From: an uncultured Pelagibacteraceae bacterium
GTDB lineage: Bacteria > Pseudomonadota > Alphaproteobacteria > Pelagibacterales > Pelagibacteraceae
Reading direction: 5' to 3'
Assembly (NCBI GenBank): GCA_902630065.1
Contig: CACOTF010000001.1
Coordinates: forward strand, 197,854 to 261,853
DNA length: 64,000 bases
Below are positions 38,713 to 47,794 of this stretch, in pieces. The position numbers and the translations under genes were made by a program. A model generated the notes under the pieces. That model did no database searches and was not told the DNA's origin. It saw only the letters and a program-made list of their open reading frames with translations. Within the stretch, counting starts at the first letter, position 1; every line of letters starts with the position of its first letter.

Positions 38713-40113
38713 ATGACTGATCAATTGAGTGCTCTCACGACAATATTTACAGAGTTTTATTATTGGGTAACTGTGGTTCTTATGTTTTTGATCCACGTAG
38801 GATTCTGTATGTATGAAGTTGGAGCTTCTCGTTATAAACACCATCAACATACTCTTATGAAAAACACAATGTTAATACCTTTAGTAACTATTACTTGGTT
38901 TTTCTTTGGTTGGTGGATTTATTGGACATTTCCGACAGGACCCGGATTGGCTCCCTCAATTATGACCGAAAGCACTGGTCTAGTTCTTGGAGGAGGATTT
39001 GGTGGAAATGATCTTGCTAACCCTACCAATGCATTGATGGCTATAAATCTTAATGATCATATAATGGGTGTCTTTTGGGCAGCCTTTTTATTATTTTCAT
39101 GGACTGCAGCTTCAATTGTATCTGGAGCAGTTATTGAGAGGATAACAACTTTTGCATTTGGAATACTTGCAATTGCAATTGGATCTGTTTTCTGGGTAAT
39201 TGATGCATCATGGGGATGGCATTTTGATGGATGGATGTTAAAAATATTAGGATATCACGATGCATACGCTTCAGGAGTAATTCACGCAATTGCTGGGGGT
39301 TTTGCTTTAGGTGTTCTAGTAGTTTTGGGACCAAGAATTGGTAAATTTTCATCAAGCGGTGAACCAAGAAATATAGGGCCAAGAAATCCTTGGTTAGTAA
39401 CTGTAGGATTATTTTTAATCTATACAGGTTTCTGGGGTTTTTACGCAGCATGTAATGTACCAATATATGACCTTGGGCCAGAGTATGGTATGGAAGGTGT
39501 AACTTTCTTTACAGCAACTAACATCTACCTAACGCCTACGACACTTAGTGGAATAACGATGAACTTTTTAATGTCGTTATCTGGAGGTTTGTTGGCTGGA
39601 TATGTAATATCAAAAGGAGATCCTTTCTGGACTTATTCATCAGGACTGGCAGGCATAATATGTGCATCTGCAGGTAATGATTTATATCATCCAATACAAT
39701 CAATGATAATCGGTATGATCGGTGTAGTTATAGCTTACAAAATGCATTACTGGGTCGAGAGAAAATATAAAATCGACGATGCAGTTGGTGCAGTAGCTGT
39801 TCATGGTTATGCTGGATTTGTTGGTCTTGTAATATGTGGTTTTGTTTTAAATGGTTATCCTTCATCTGGATACAGTGTGGGAGCAATGTGGGACGGAACT
39901 AATTATGCAGCAATTAATCCTCTAGGAATGTTTATCGGAGCAATAATAATGTTTTTTGTTTTAGGTATGTTACCTGGATATATAATTGCGAAAGTTCTTA
40001 ATGGAATAGGTAAATTAAGAATACCTAGAGAAGTAGAACTTGCAGGACTTGACTATACAATTATGGAGGAGGCTAAAGAAGACGAAAAAGCTGTAGCCTC
40101 GGCCAGTAGATAA
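38713..40113 (+). CDS. amt: ammonium transporter (Amt family)
   Basis: Multi-TM Amt protein; ASGVIHAIAGGFALGV and AVGAVAVHGYAGFVG carry the two pore His. ORF track starts at 38656 (TTG); SD TAATAGGAGAGAG favours ATG at 38713. Confidence 0.9.
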   Translation: MTDQLSALTTIFTEFYYWVTVVLMFLIHVGFCMYEVGASRYKHHQHTLMKNTMLIPLVTITWFFFGWWIYWTFPTGPGLAPSIMTESTGLVLGGGFGGNDLANPTNALMAINLNDHIMGVFWAAFLLFSWTAASIVSGAVIERITTFAFGILAIAIGSVFWVIDASWGWHFDGWMLKILGYHDAYASGVIHAIAGGFALGVLVVLGPRIGKFSSSGEPRNIGPRNPWLVTVGLFLIYTGFWGFYAACNVPIYDLGPEYGMEGVTFFTATNIYLTPTTLSGITMNFLMSLSGGLLAGYVISKGDPFWTYSSGLAGIICASAGNDLYHPIQSMIIGMIGVVIAYKMHYWVERKYKIDDAVGAVAVHGYAGFVGLVICGFVLNGYPSSGYSVGAMWDGTNYAAINPLGMFIGAIIMFFVLGMLPGYIIAKVLNGIGKLRIPREVELAGLDYTIMEEAKEDEKAVASASR

Positions 40114-40126
40114 AGGAGGTATGTAA

Positions 40127-40348
40127 ATGGCAACAGTATCAAATTGGATAGATCATTTAAGTGCCTCTGAGGTACAAGGATCTGTCTATCCAGGAGTTGG
40201 TTCAGAAGGAGTGCTTGTAATAATAGCAATTCTTATTTGGGTTGGTTGGCATGTAATTTCATCTAAACAAGAAGATGGTAAGATGGATGAAATTGTCAGA
40301 AAAAGACCTAGTTCTAACGATTGGAAAAGCAACATAACAGACGGTTAA
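40127..40348 (+). CDS. small single-TM protein linked to Amt
   Basis: 73 aa; perfect SD AAAGGAGGT upstream; TM VLVIIAILIWVGWHVI. Confidence 0.75.
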   Translation: MATVSNWIDHLSASEVQGSVYPGVGSEGVLVIIAILIWVGWHVISSKQEDGKMDEIVRKRPSSNDWKSNITDG

Positions 40349-40354
40349 AACTTT

Positions 40355-40389
40355 AAAGAGGGCACATGAAATATTGTGCCCTCTTTTTT
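40355..40389 (+). terminator. intrinsic terminator after amt-orf73
   Basis: GAGGGCACA-TGAAATAT-TGTGCCCTC followed by TTTTTT: 9-bp perfect stem, extendable by 3 A-T pairs. Confidence 0.9.
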
Positions 40390-40392
40390 CAA

Positions 40393-40554
40393 ATGGATAA
40401 TCCTGAAAATAAAAATCAAGAGGAAAATAAAACACCAAGTAAAATGGCAAGACTTGCATGGCCAAAAGCAAAGTATGGTGTCTATGCCGCAATAATCATT
40501 ATTGTATTAGTAAATCTCGTTTACTATAAAGATTTTTTATTATCTTTAATTTAA
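40393..40554 (+). CDS. small single-TM protein (start corrected from 40366)
   Basis: MDNPENKNQEENKTPSKMARLAWPKAKYGVYAAIIIIVLVNLVYYKDF; track start 40366 lies inside the terminator loop. Confidence 0.55.
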   Translation: MDNPENKNQEENKTPSKMARLAWPKAKYGVYAAIIIIVLVNLVYYKDFLLSLI

Positions 40555-40561
40555 TTAATTT

Positions 40562-41443
40562 ATGTGTGGAATTGTTGGAATATATCTAAAATCAAGAAAG
40601 TTTGAAAAAGATTTGGGTAAAATGTTATCTGGAATGTTGATTAATATGGAATCCAGAGGACCTGATAGTGCAGGTTTTGCAATTTATAAAAAAGAAAAAA
40701 AAGAGGAATTTAAATATTCAGTATGTATTAATAATTTAGTATTTGAAAAATTTAAAAAACATATCTCAAAGCAAATTAAATTTACTTCAATATTAAAAAA
40801 TTCAGACCACGTAATTTTAAGCTCCAAGGAAAAACCAAAAAAAGTATTAGCTATTTTAAACGAATTTAAGGGAGTCTCTTTAGTTGGTTATGGTAAATCT
40901 ATTGAAATATTTAAGCAAATTGGAAATCCTAAAGAAGTAGTAAAAAAGTTTAATTTAGAAAATTTTAGTGGAACACATGGTATAGGTCACACAAGAATGG
41001 CTACTGAAAGTGCTATAACAACAGACGGATCTCATCCCTACTCTACTGGCTCTGATGAATGCTTAGTCCATAATGGATCATTATCAAATCATAATAATTT
41101 AAGAAGAGATTTAACAAAAAAAGGAGTAAGTTTTAAATCTGAAAATGATACTGAAGTTGCTGCAGGATATATCTCAAACCATTTATCAAATAAAAAAAAT
41201 TTAAAAGAGACGCTTAAAAGTGGTTTGAATGACTTAGATGGATTTTATACTTTTATAACAGGAACAAGAAAAGGATTTGCTATAGTTAGGGATGAAATTG
41301 CGTGTAAACCTGCTGTTGTTGCTGAAACTAAAGACTATGTTGCTATTGCATCTGAATTTCAAGCAATGGCACATTTGCCTGGTGTTAATATGGCTAAAAT
41401 TTTTGAGCCTGAACCTGGTATTGTCTATTCTTGGGGTAATTAA
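40562..41443 (+). CDS. class II glutamine amidotransferase subunit, second copy (MgsA/GlxB-like)
   Basis: MCGIVGIYLKSRK; GTHGIGHTRMATES, LVHNGSLSNHNNL. Confidence 0.85.
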   Translation: MCGIVGIYLKSRKFEKDLGKMLSGMLINMESRGPDSAGFAIYKKEKKEEFKYSVCINNLVFEKFKKHISKQIKFTSILKNSDHVILSSKEKPKKVLAILNEFKGVSLVGYGKSIEIFKQIGNPKEVVKKFNLENFSGTHGIGHTRMATESAITTDGSHPYSTGSDECLVHNGSLSNHNNLRRDLTKKGVSFKSENDTEVAAGYISNHLSNKKNLKETLKSGLNDLDGFYTFITGTRKGFAIVRDEIACKPAVVAETKDYVAIASEFQAMAHLPGVNMAKIFEPEPGIVYSWGN

Positions 41444-42126
41444 TGAAATTAGATTTGAGAAAATTAAAACTTAGAAAAGTAAATGAAACATTGCAATCTA
41501 TTGATCTAAAAAGAAATAATAAAAACTATACAATTTTAAATCCAGAGGGAAATCATGCAATCTGCGCAGGATTAACAGACGATATAGATGTAACTGTAAA
41601 AGGTCATGTTGGATATTATTGTGGTGGAATGAATCAAAATGCAAATATTACAGTTGAAGGTAATGTTGGAACAGGCGTAGCCGAAAATATGATGTCTGGA
41701 AGAATTCATGTAAAAGGAAATGCTTCTCAATCTGCTGGAGCTACAGCACATGGGGGATTTTTAGTAATTGATGGAGATGCAAGTTCCAGATGTGGAATCT
41801 CAATGAAAGGAATTGATATTATTGTCAAAGGTTCTGTGGGTCACATGTCTGCTTTTATGGCTCAGTCTGGTAATTTAGTAGTTTGTGGTGATGCGGGTGA
41901 GGCATTAGGTGATAGTTTATATGAAACAGATATCTATATTAAAGGTAAAGTCAAATCTTTAGGAGCTGATTGCATAGAAAAAAAAATGGATAATAAACAT
42001 TTAAAAAAATTAGATAAACTTTTAAAAAAAGCAAAGTTAGATAAGTTAAAACCTAAAGATTTTAAGAGATATGGTTCAGCTAGAAAACTTTATAACTTTA
42101 AAATAGATAATGTATCAAATTATTAA
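41443..42126 (+). CDS. glutamate synthase GXGXG-domain subunit, second copy (MgsB/GlxC-like)
   Basis: GHVGYYCGGMNQNANITVEGNVGTGVAENMMSGRIHVKGNASQSAGATAHGG. Confidence 0.85.
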   Translation: MKLDLRKLKLRKVNETLQSIDLKRNNKNYTILNPEGNHAICAGLTDDIDVTVKGHVGYYCGGMNQNANITVEGNVGTGVAENMMSGRIHVKGNASQSAGATAHGGFLVIDGDASSRCGISMKGIDIIVKGSVGHMSAFMAQSGNLVVCGDAGEALGDSLYETDIYIKGKVKSLGADCIEKKMDNKHLKKLDKLLKKAKLDKLKPKDFKRYGSARKLYNFKIDNVSNY

Positions 42127-42128
42127 AT

Positions 42129-43454
42129 ATGAAAAAAAATAATAAAACATTTCCACGACAATCTTGGACTTTCGACGAGTATACAAATTCTGAAATAAGA
42201 AGAGCAGCTGAAACAGGAATTTATGATATAAGAGGAGGTGGATCTAAGAGAAGGCTTCCTCATTTTGATGATCTTTTATTTTTAGGTGCATCAATGTCCA
42301 GATATCCTTTAGAGGGATATCGAGAAAAGTGCACAACTAATGTAACCTTGGGTACGAGGTATGCAAAAAAACCTTTAGAACTTGATATACCAATAACAAT
42401 TGCAGGAATGAGTTTTGGCGCATTATCTGGATCTGCTAAAGAAGCATTAGGTCGAGGAGCTAGTATTGCAGGTACATCAACAACAACAGGTGATGGAGGC
42501 ATGACACCAGAAGAAAGAGGACAGTCAAAAAATTTAGTTTACCAACTTTTACCTTCTAGATATGGAATGAATCCTAATGATTTAAGAAAAGCAGATGCAA
42601 TAGAAGTTGTTATTGGACAAGGTGCAAAACCTGGTGGAGGTGGAATGCTTTTAGGTCAAAAAATTAGTGATCGTGTTGCAGAAATGAGAACTTTACCAAA
42701 AGGAGTTGATCAACGTTCCGCATGTAGGCATCCAGACTGGACTGGACCTGATGATTTGAAGATAAAAATATTAGAATTAAGAGAAATTACTAAATGGAAA
42801 GTCCCAATATTTGTGAAAATTGCAGGAGCAAGACCTTATTATGATACCGCATTAGCAATTAAAGCTGGTGCAGATGTAGTTGTTTTAGATGGCATGCAAG
42901 GAGGAACTGCAGCGACACAAGAAGTATTTATTGAAAATGTAGGTCAACCAACATTGGGATGTATAAGACCAGCCGTTGATGCTCTACAAGACTTAGATAT
43001 GCATAGAAAAGTACAATTAATTATTTCTGGTGGGATCAGAAATGGAGCAGATGTAGCTAAAGCTTTGGCCCTTGGAGCTGATGCAGTTTCAATAGGTAGT
43101 GCAGCAATGATTGCTATCGGAGATAATGATCCTAAATGGGAAAAAGATTACAATAAACTTGGAACTACTGCTGGCGCATACGATGATTGGCATGAAGGAA
43201 ATGATCCCGCAGGTATTTCAACTCAAGATCCAAAATTAATGAAAAGATTAGATCCAATGAAAGCTGGAAAAAAACTTTCAAACTATTTAAAGGTAATGAC
43301 ATTAGAAGCTCAAACACTTGCAAGAGCATGTGGTAAAAATAGCTTACATAATTTAGAACCAGAGGATATGTGTGCTTTAACAGTTGAAGCTGCCGCGATG
43401 GCTAGAGTTCCTTTAGCTGGAACTACGTGGATACCAGGTATAAATAACAAATAA
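42129..43454 (+). CDS. glutamate synthase FMN-binding subunit, second copy (MgsC/GlxD-like), Cys cluster absent
   Basis: AGMSFGALSGSAKEALGRGA, GGIRNGADVAKALALGADAVSIGS; cluster region reads TTAGAYDDWHEGNDPAGISTQDP. Confidence 0.85.
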   Translation: MKKNNKTFPRQSWTFDEYTNSEIRRAAETGIYDIRGGGSKRRLPHFDDLLFLGASMSRYPLEGYREKCTTNVTLGTRYAKKPLELDIPITIAGMSFGALSGSAKEALGRGASIAGTSTTTGDGGMTPEERGQSKNLVYQLLPSRYGMNPNDLRKADAIEVVIGQGAKPGGGGMLLGQKISDRVAEMRTLPKGVDQRSACRHPDWTGPDDLKIKILELREITKWKVPIFVKIAGARPYYDTALAIKAGADVVVLDGMQGGTAATQEVFIENVGQPTLGCIRPAVDALQDLDMHRKVQLIISGGIRNGADVAKALALGADAVSIGSAAMIAIGDNDPKWEKDYNKLGTTAGAYDDWHEGNDPAGISTQDPKLMKRLDPMKAGKKLSNYLKVMTLEAQTLARACGKNSLHNLEPEDMCALTVEAAAMARVPLAGTTWIPGINNK

Positions 43455-43491
43455 ATATTGATACTAAGTAATTTAATTCATATTATAGACT

Positions 43492-44817
43492 ATGCCTAAA
43501 AATTTATCTCAAATAGCTAGATCTAAAAAAATTAAATATTTTTTAATCAGTTTTGTGGATTTGTTTGGAGTATTGAGATCAAAATTAGTTCCAGCACAAG
43601 CAATTGCTGAAATGCAAAAAAATGGAGCTGGTTTTGCAGGATTTGCAACATGGCTAGATATGTCACCTGCAGATAGTGACATGTTCGCAATACCAGATCC
43701 AAATAGTTTAATTCAATTACCATGGAATAAAGAGATTGGTTGGTTAGCTTCAGATTTATATATGGATGGTGGACCTGTAGATGCATCTCCAAGAGTAATG
43801 TTGAAAAATCAGATAAAAAAATTAAGTGAAAAAAAACTTCAAATGAAGTCTGGTGTTGAGTGTGAATATTTTTTAATTTCTGAGGATGGTTCGTCTATTG
43901 CAGATCCTAGAGATATCCAATCAAAACCTTGTTATGATCAATCAGCTCTCATGAGAAGATATGATTTAATTAAAGAGATATGTGACAGCATGATTGAGTT
44001 AGGATGGAAACCATATCAAAATGACCATGAAGATGCTAACGGTCAATTTGAAATGAATTGGGATTATTCTGACAGTTTAATAACTGCAGATAGGCATGTT
44101 TTTTTCAAATTTATGGTAAAAAATTTAGCTGAAAAACATGGTCTTAGAGCTACATTTATGCCAAAACCATTCAATAATCTAACTGGTAATGGTTGCCATG
44201 CGCATGTTTCTGTTTGGGGGAAAGGAAAAAATCAATTTTTAGACAAAAAAGATAAATTGGGTTTAAGCAAAATGGCTTACAATTTCCTAGGCGGAGTTAT
44301 AAAGAATGCTCAACCTTTATCAGCTTTCTTTAATCCGACTATTAACAGTTACAGAAGAATAAATGCTCCACCAACAAAATCAGGAGCTACTTGGTCTCCT
44401 AGCAGCATATCTTATACAGGAAATAATAGAACACATATGATTAGAATTCCCGACCCAGGAAGATTTGAACTTAGATTAATGGATGGATCAGCTAATCCAT
44501 ATTTATTACAAGCTGGAGTTCTTGCAGCTGGTTTGGAAGGTATAAATAAAAAAATAAATCCAGGTAAACCTTTATTCTGTAATATGTATACAGATTATAA
44601 AAAATACCCAAACTTGCCTAAACTTCCTAATAACGTTTCTGAGGCATTAAATATGTTAAGTGGTAGCAAAGTCCTTAATAAAGCATTTGGAAAAAAAGTT
44701 ATTGATAGTTATATAAAATTAAAAAGTAACGAAATAGATAATTTCAATAAACAAGAAGTCTTTGATAAGAAAAAATCAGTTACTAAATGGGAAAAAGATA
44801 ACACCTTAGATTGTTAG
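43492..44817 (+). CDS. glnT: type III glutamine synthetase (GlnT-like)
   Basis: 441 aa; NDHEDANGQFEMNW, GNGCHAHVSVWG, NPTINSYRRINAPP, NRTHMIRIPDPGRFELRLMDGSANPYLLQAG. Confidence 0.85.
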   Translation: MPKNLSQIARSKKIKYFLISFVDLFGVLRSKLVPAQAIAEMQKNGAGFAGFATWLDMSPADSDMFAIPDPNSLIQLPWNKEIGWLASDLYMDGGPVDASPRVMLKNQIKKLSEKKLQMKSGVECEYFLISEDGSSIADPRDIQSKPCYDQSALMRRYDLIKEICDSMIELGWKPYQNDHEDANGQFEMNWDYSDSLITADRHVFFKFMVKNLAEKHGLRATFMPKPFNNLTGNGCHAHVSVWGKGKNQFLDKKDKLGLSKMAYNFLGGVIKNAQPLSAFFNPTINSYRRINAPPTKSGATWSPSSISYTGNNRTHMIRIPDPGRFELRLMDGSANPYLLQAGVLAAGLEGINKKINPGKPLFCNMYTDYKKYPNLPKLPNNVSEALNMLSGSKVLNKAFGKKVIDSYIKLKSNEIDNFNKQEVFDKKKSVTKWEKDNTLDC

Positions 44818-44819
44818 AA

Positions 44820-45950
44820 ATGAGTTTAAATAATATTTCTAAATGGAAATATTCTAATTTTCTAATTAATAAATCTTATAACTTTGATCGTAAAAGAATT
44901 CTAAAACTTATACCTTCTAACTTGCTATTGAATTCAAATAAAACAATTTCGAACTGGAAAAATTACAAGAAAACACCTCTATTAAAATTAGAAAAACTAA
45001 ACCGAAATTTAAAACTTAATAATATTTTTTACAAAGATGAGTCAAAAAGATTTCATTTAAAATCATTTAAAGCTTTAGGTGGAGCATATGCTGTAGAAAA
45101 AATATCTAAAGGGAAAAAAAATATTATAATATCATCTGCAACAGCTGGAAATCATGGTAGATCAGTTGCTTGGGGCGCTCAAAGATTGGGTCTGCAATGT
45201 AAAATTTTTGTTAGTCAATATGTAAGTGAAACTAGAGTAAAAGAAATTGAAAAATTTGGAGCTGATGTAATTAGAGTTAGAGGTAACTATGAAAATTCAT
45301 TAAATGAATGTAAAAAATTATCAAAAAAAAATAATTGGATTATTGTTCAAGATGTATCTACTAAGAATTATAGTCATGTCCCCTTGTTAACTATGGCTGG
45401 ATATTCAATTATGATTAAAGAAATTTCAAAACAAACTACACATTATATTACACATATATTCCTTCAAGCTGGCGTTGGTGGAATGGCAGCAGGTGTAGTA
45501 GCAGGGGTAGCAAAATATTTTAAGAGAATTCCTAAAATAATAATAGTTGAGCCGGATGGAGCTGATTGCGTACTGCAAAGCATAAAAAGTAAAAAATTAA
45601 AAAAAATTAAAATAAAAAAAGAAAGTATAATGGGCGGAATGTCATGTAATGAAATGTCTTTAATACCTTGGCATGTATTAAAGAAAGCTAGCGATTGTTG
45701 TGTTACTGTAAATGACTCAAAAGTTTCTAAAACTGTTGCTATGCTAAAAGACAAGAAACTTAGTAAAAGAACAATAGTTGGTGGTGAATGTGCTACACCA
45801 GGAATTATCAGTCTTATTAGTCTCTGTAATAATCCCAAAACAAAGAAATTAATAAATCTTAACGAAAAATCAAATGTTTTAGTTATTGGATGCGAAGGTA
45901 ATGCAGATGTAAAACTTTACAAACAATTGCTATCTAAAGGCAGAAAGTAA
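44820..45950 (+). CDS. PLP-dependent diaminopropionate ammonia-lyase-like / threonine dehydratase family protein
   Basis: KDESKRFHLKSFKALGGAYAVEKI (PLP Lys), ATAGNHGRSVAWGAQRLG, LQAGVGGMAAG. ATG at 44820 preferred over TTG at 44811 of the track. Confidence 0.75.
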   Translation: MSLNNISKWKYSNFLINKSYNFDRKRILKLIPSNLLLNSNKTISNWKNYKKTPLLKLEKLNRNLKLNNIFYKDESKRFHLKSFKALGGAYAVEKISKGKKNIIISSATAGNHGRSVAWGAQRLGLQCKIFVSQYVSETRVKEIEKFGADVIRVRGNYENSLNECKKLSKKNNWIIVQDVSTKNYSHVPLLTMAGYSIMIKEISKQTTHYITHIFLQAGVGGMAAGVVAGVAKYFKRIPKIIIVEPDGADCVLQSIKSKKLKKIKIKKESIMGGMSCNEMSLIPWHVLKKASDCCVTVNDSKVSKTVAMLKDKKLSKRTIVGGECATPGIISLISLCNNPKTKKLINLNEKSNVLVIGCEGNADVKLYKQLLSKGRK

Positions 45951-45955
45951 ATTAT

Positions 45956-47374
45956 ATGTCAAAAAAAGCTGTTGTTTGGATAAGAGACGATTTTAGAGTA
46001 AAAAATAATTCTGCGTTATCTTATGCAACAAATAATTACGATACTGTCACGGCATTATATATTTATAACAAGAAAAATTTTGATGATGTTAGAGAAGCAC
46101 AAAAATGGTGGATAAGTAAATCATTAATAAATTTTAAAGATGAATTAATTAAATATAATATTGAATTAGAGTTAGTATTTTCTGATGAGATAATTTTTTT
46201 TAATAAAATCAAAGACAAACAAGAAATTTCTATTTTTTGGAATAAAATATATGAGCCATCTCAATTAAAGTTAGATAATGATCTCATTAAAATTTTTGAA
46301 AAAAACAAAATACTCTCAAAATGCTTTAAAGGAAATGTTCTTAATGAATATAATAATGTTACAAAAGATGATGGAAGCCCTTATAAAGTTTATAGTCCAT
46401 TTTGGAGAGTTGGAGAACAAATTTACTTAGATAGTATCCCAAGCAAATCATTAAACGTAAAAAGAGCTAAGAGCAAAATAAAATTATTCAAAAATAATAA
46501 TAATCCAGATCAAATTTTGCCAAAGAAAAATTGGTATAAAAAATTTGAAAAATATTGGGACCCAACAGAAAAACAATCTGAAAAATATTTAAATGATTTT
46601 GTCGAAAATAGAATGTTGAAATATGGAGTTGATAGAGATTATCCTGCTATAAATGGTTCGTCAAAACTTTCACCATACATTAGAAACGGACAAATACACG
46701 TAAGTAACATTTGGGACAAATGTTATAAATATAAATCAAAAAATATTAGTGTTAAAAAATATCTAAATGAATTAGGCTGGAGAGAATTTTCACATAGTTT
46801 AATTAATTATTTTCCTGAAATGCTAAAAGGTAATTTAAGAAAAGAATTTGATAAATTCCCATGGGATAAAAATGCAAAAAATTTGAAAGCTTGGAAAACT
46901 GGTATGACTGGATACCCGATTGTTGATGCTGGGATGAGACAACTTTATGAAACAGGTTGGATGCATAATAGAATTAGAATGGTAGTTGGTTCTTTTCTTG
47001 TAAAACATTTAAGAATTAATTGGAAAGAGGGTGAAAAACATTTTAGAAATTGTTTGTTAGATTTTAATGAAGCAAACAATGTTGCGCAATGGCAATGGGT
47101 TGCTGGCTGTGGTGCGGATGCAGCCCCTTATTTTAGAATTTTTAATCCTATATTGCAGGGTGAAAAATTTGATAAACAAGGTATGTATGTAAAAAAATGG
47201 GTACCTGAATTAGAGAGAGTTCCAAATAAATTTATTCATAAACCATGGGAAATGGAAACTAAATATCAAGAAGCTATAAAAACTAAAATTGGTTCTGATT
47301 ACCCTTCCCCAATAGTCGTGCATGAAGAAGCTAGAAACGCAGCTCTCAAAGCATTTCAAACTTTAAAAAATTAA
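45956..47374 (+). CDS. phrB: deoxyribodipyrimidine photolyase / cryptochrome family
   Basis: AVVWIRDDFRVKNNSAL, GMTGYPIVDAGMRQLYETGWMHNRIRM, NEANNVAQWQWVAGCGADAAPYFRIFNP. Confidence 0.93.
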   Translation: MSKKAVVWIRDDFRVKNNSALSYATNNYDTVTALYIYNKKNFDDVREAQKWWISKSLINFKDELIKYNIELELVFSDEIIFFNKIKDKQEISIFWNKIYEPSQLKLDNDLIKIFEKNKILSKCFKGNVLNEYNNVTKDDGSPYKVYSPFWRVGEQIYLDSIPSKSLNVKRAKSKIKLFKNNNNPDQILPKKNWYKKFEKYWDPTEKQSEKYLNDFVENRMLKYGVDRDYPAINGSSKLSPYIRNGQIHVSNIWDKCYKYKSKNISVKKYLNELGWREFSHSLINYFPEMLKGNLRKEFDKFPWDKNAKNLKAWKTGMTGYPIVDAGMRQLYETGWMHNRIRMVVGSFLVKHLRINWKEGEKHFRNCLLDFNEANNVAQWQWVAGCGADAAPYFRIFNPILQGEKFDKQGMYVKKWVPELERVPNKFIHKPWEMETKYQEAIKTKIGSDYPSPIVVHEEARNAALKAFQTLKN

Positions 47375-47794
47375 TTAATCTCCAATAAAATGATGAATAA
47401 TAAGCCTTTTCGTAGAAGCTAACCTATGTTCAAAAAGGTAAATTCCTTGCCAAGTTCCTAACAAAAGTTGTTTGTTTTTTATACTGAGGGATATTTGATT
47501 GTTAGTTAAAGCTGACTTTATATGAGCTGGCATATCGTCCTTACCTTCTATTGTATGAACATATAATTTATTATCCATTGGAGCAATTTTATCAAAATAA
47601 TTAATTAAATCTGATTGAACATCTGGATCAGCATTTTCTTGAACAATTAAAGATGCACTAGTGTGCTGTATGCTTAAATTTAAAATACCATTGTTAAAAT
47701 TATTTTTATTTATCCAGTCTATCGTTTGATCTGTAAATTCATATAATTTTTGACCATTTGTTTTAAGTTCAAGATTAAAAAATTCTTGTCTCAT
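47375..47794 (-). CDS. YjbQ / UPF0047 family protein
   Basis: LNLSIQHTSASLIVQENADPDVQSDL...DDMPAHIKSALT...LGTWQGIYLFEHR. Confidence 0.9.
   Translation of the reverse strand: MRQEFFNLELKTNGQKLYEFTDQTIDWINKNNFNNGILNLSIQHTSASLIVQENADPDVQSDLINYFDKIAPMDNKLYVHTIEGKDDMPAHIKSALTNNQISLSIKNKQLLLGTWQGIYLFEHRLASTKRLIIHHFIGD

Noticed and set aside
39131-39463. 110-aa - strand ORF
   Set aside because: Antisense inside amt, low-complexity translation; shadow ORF.
45464-45838. 124-aa - strand ORF
   Set aside because: Antisense to the PLP lyase gene; no recognisable motif.
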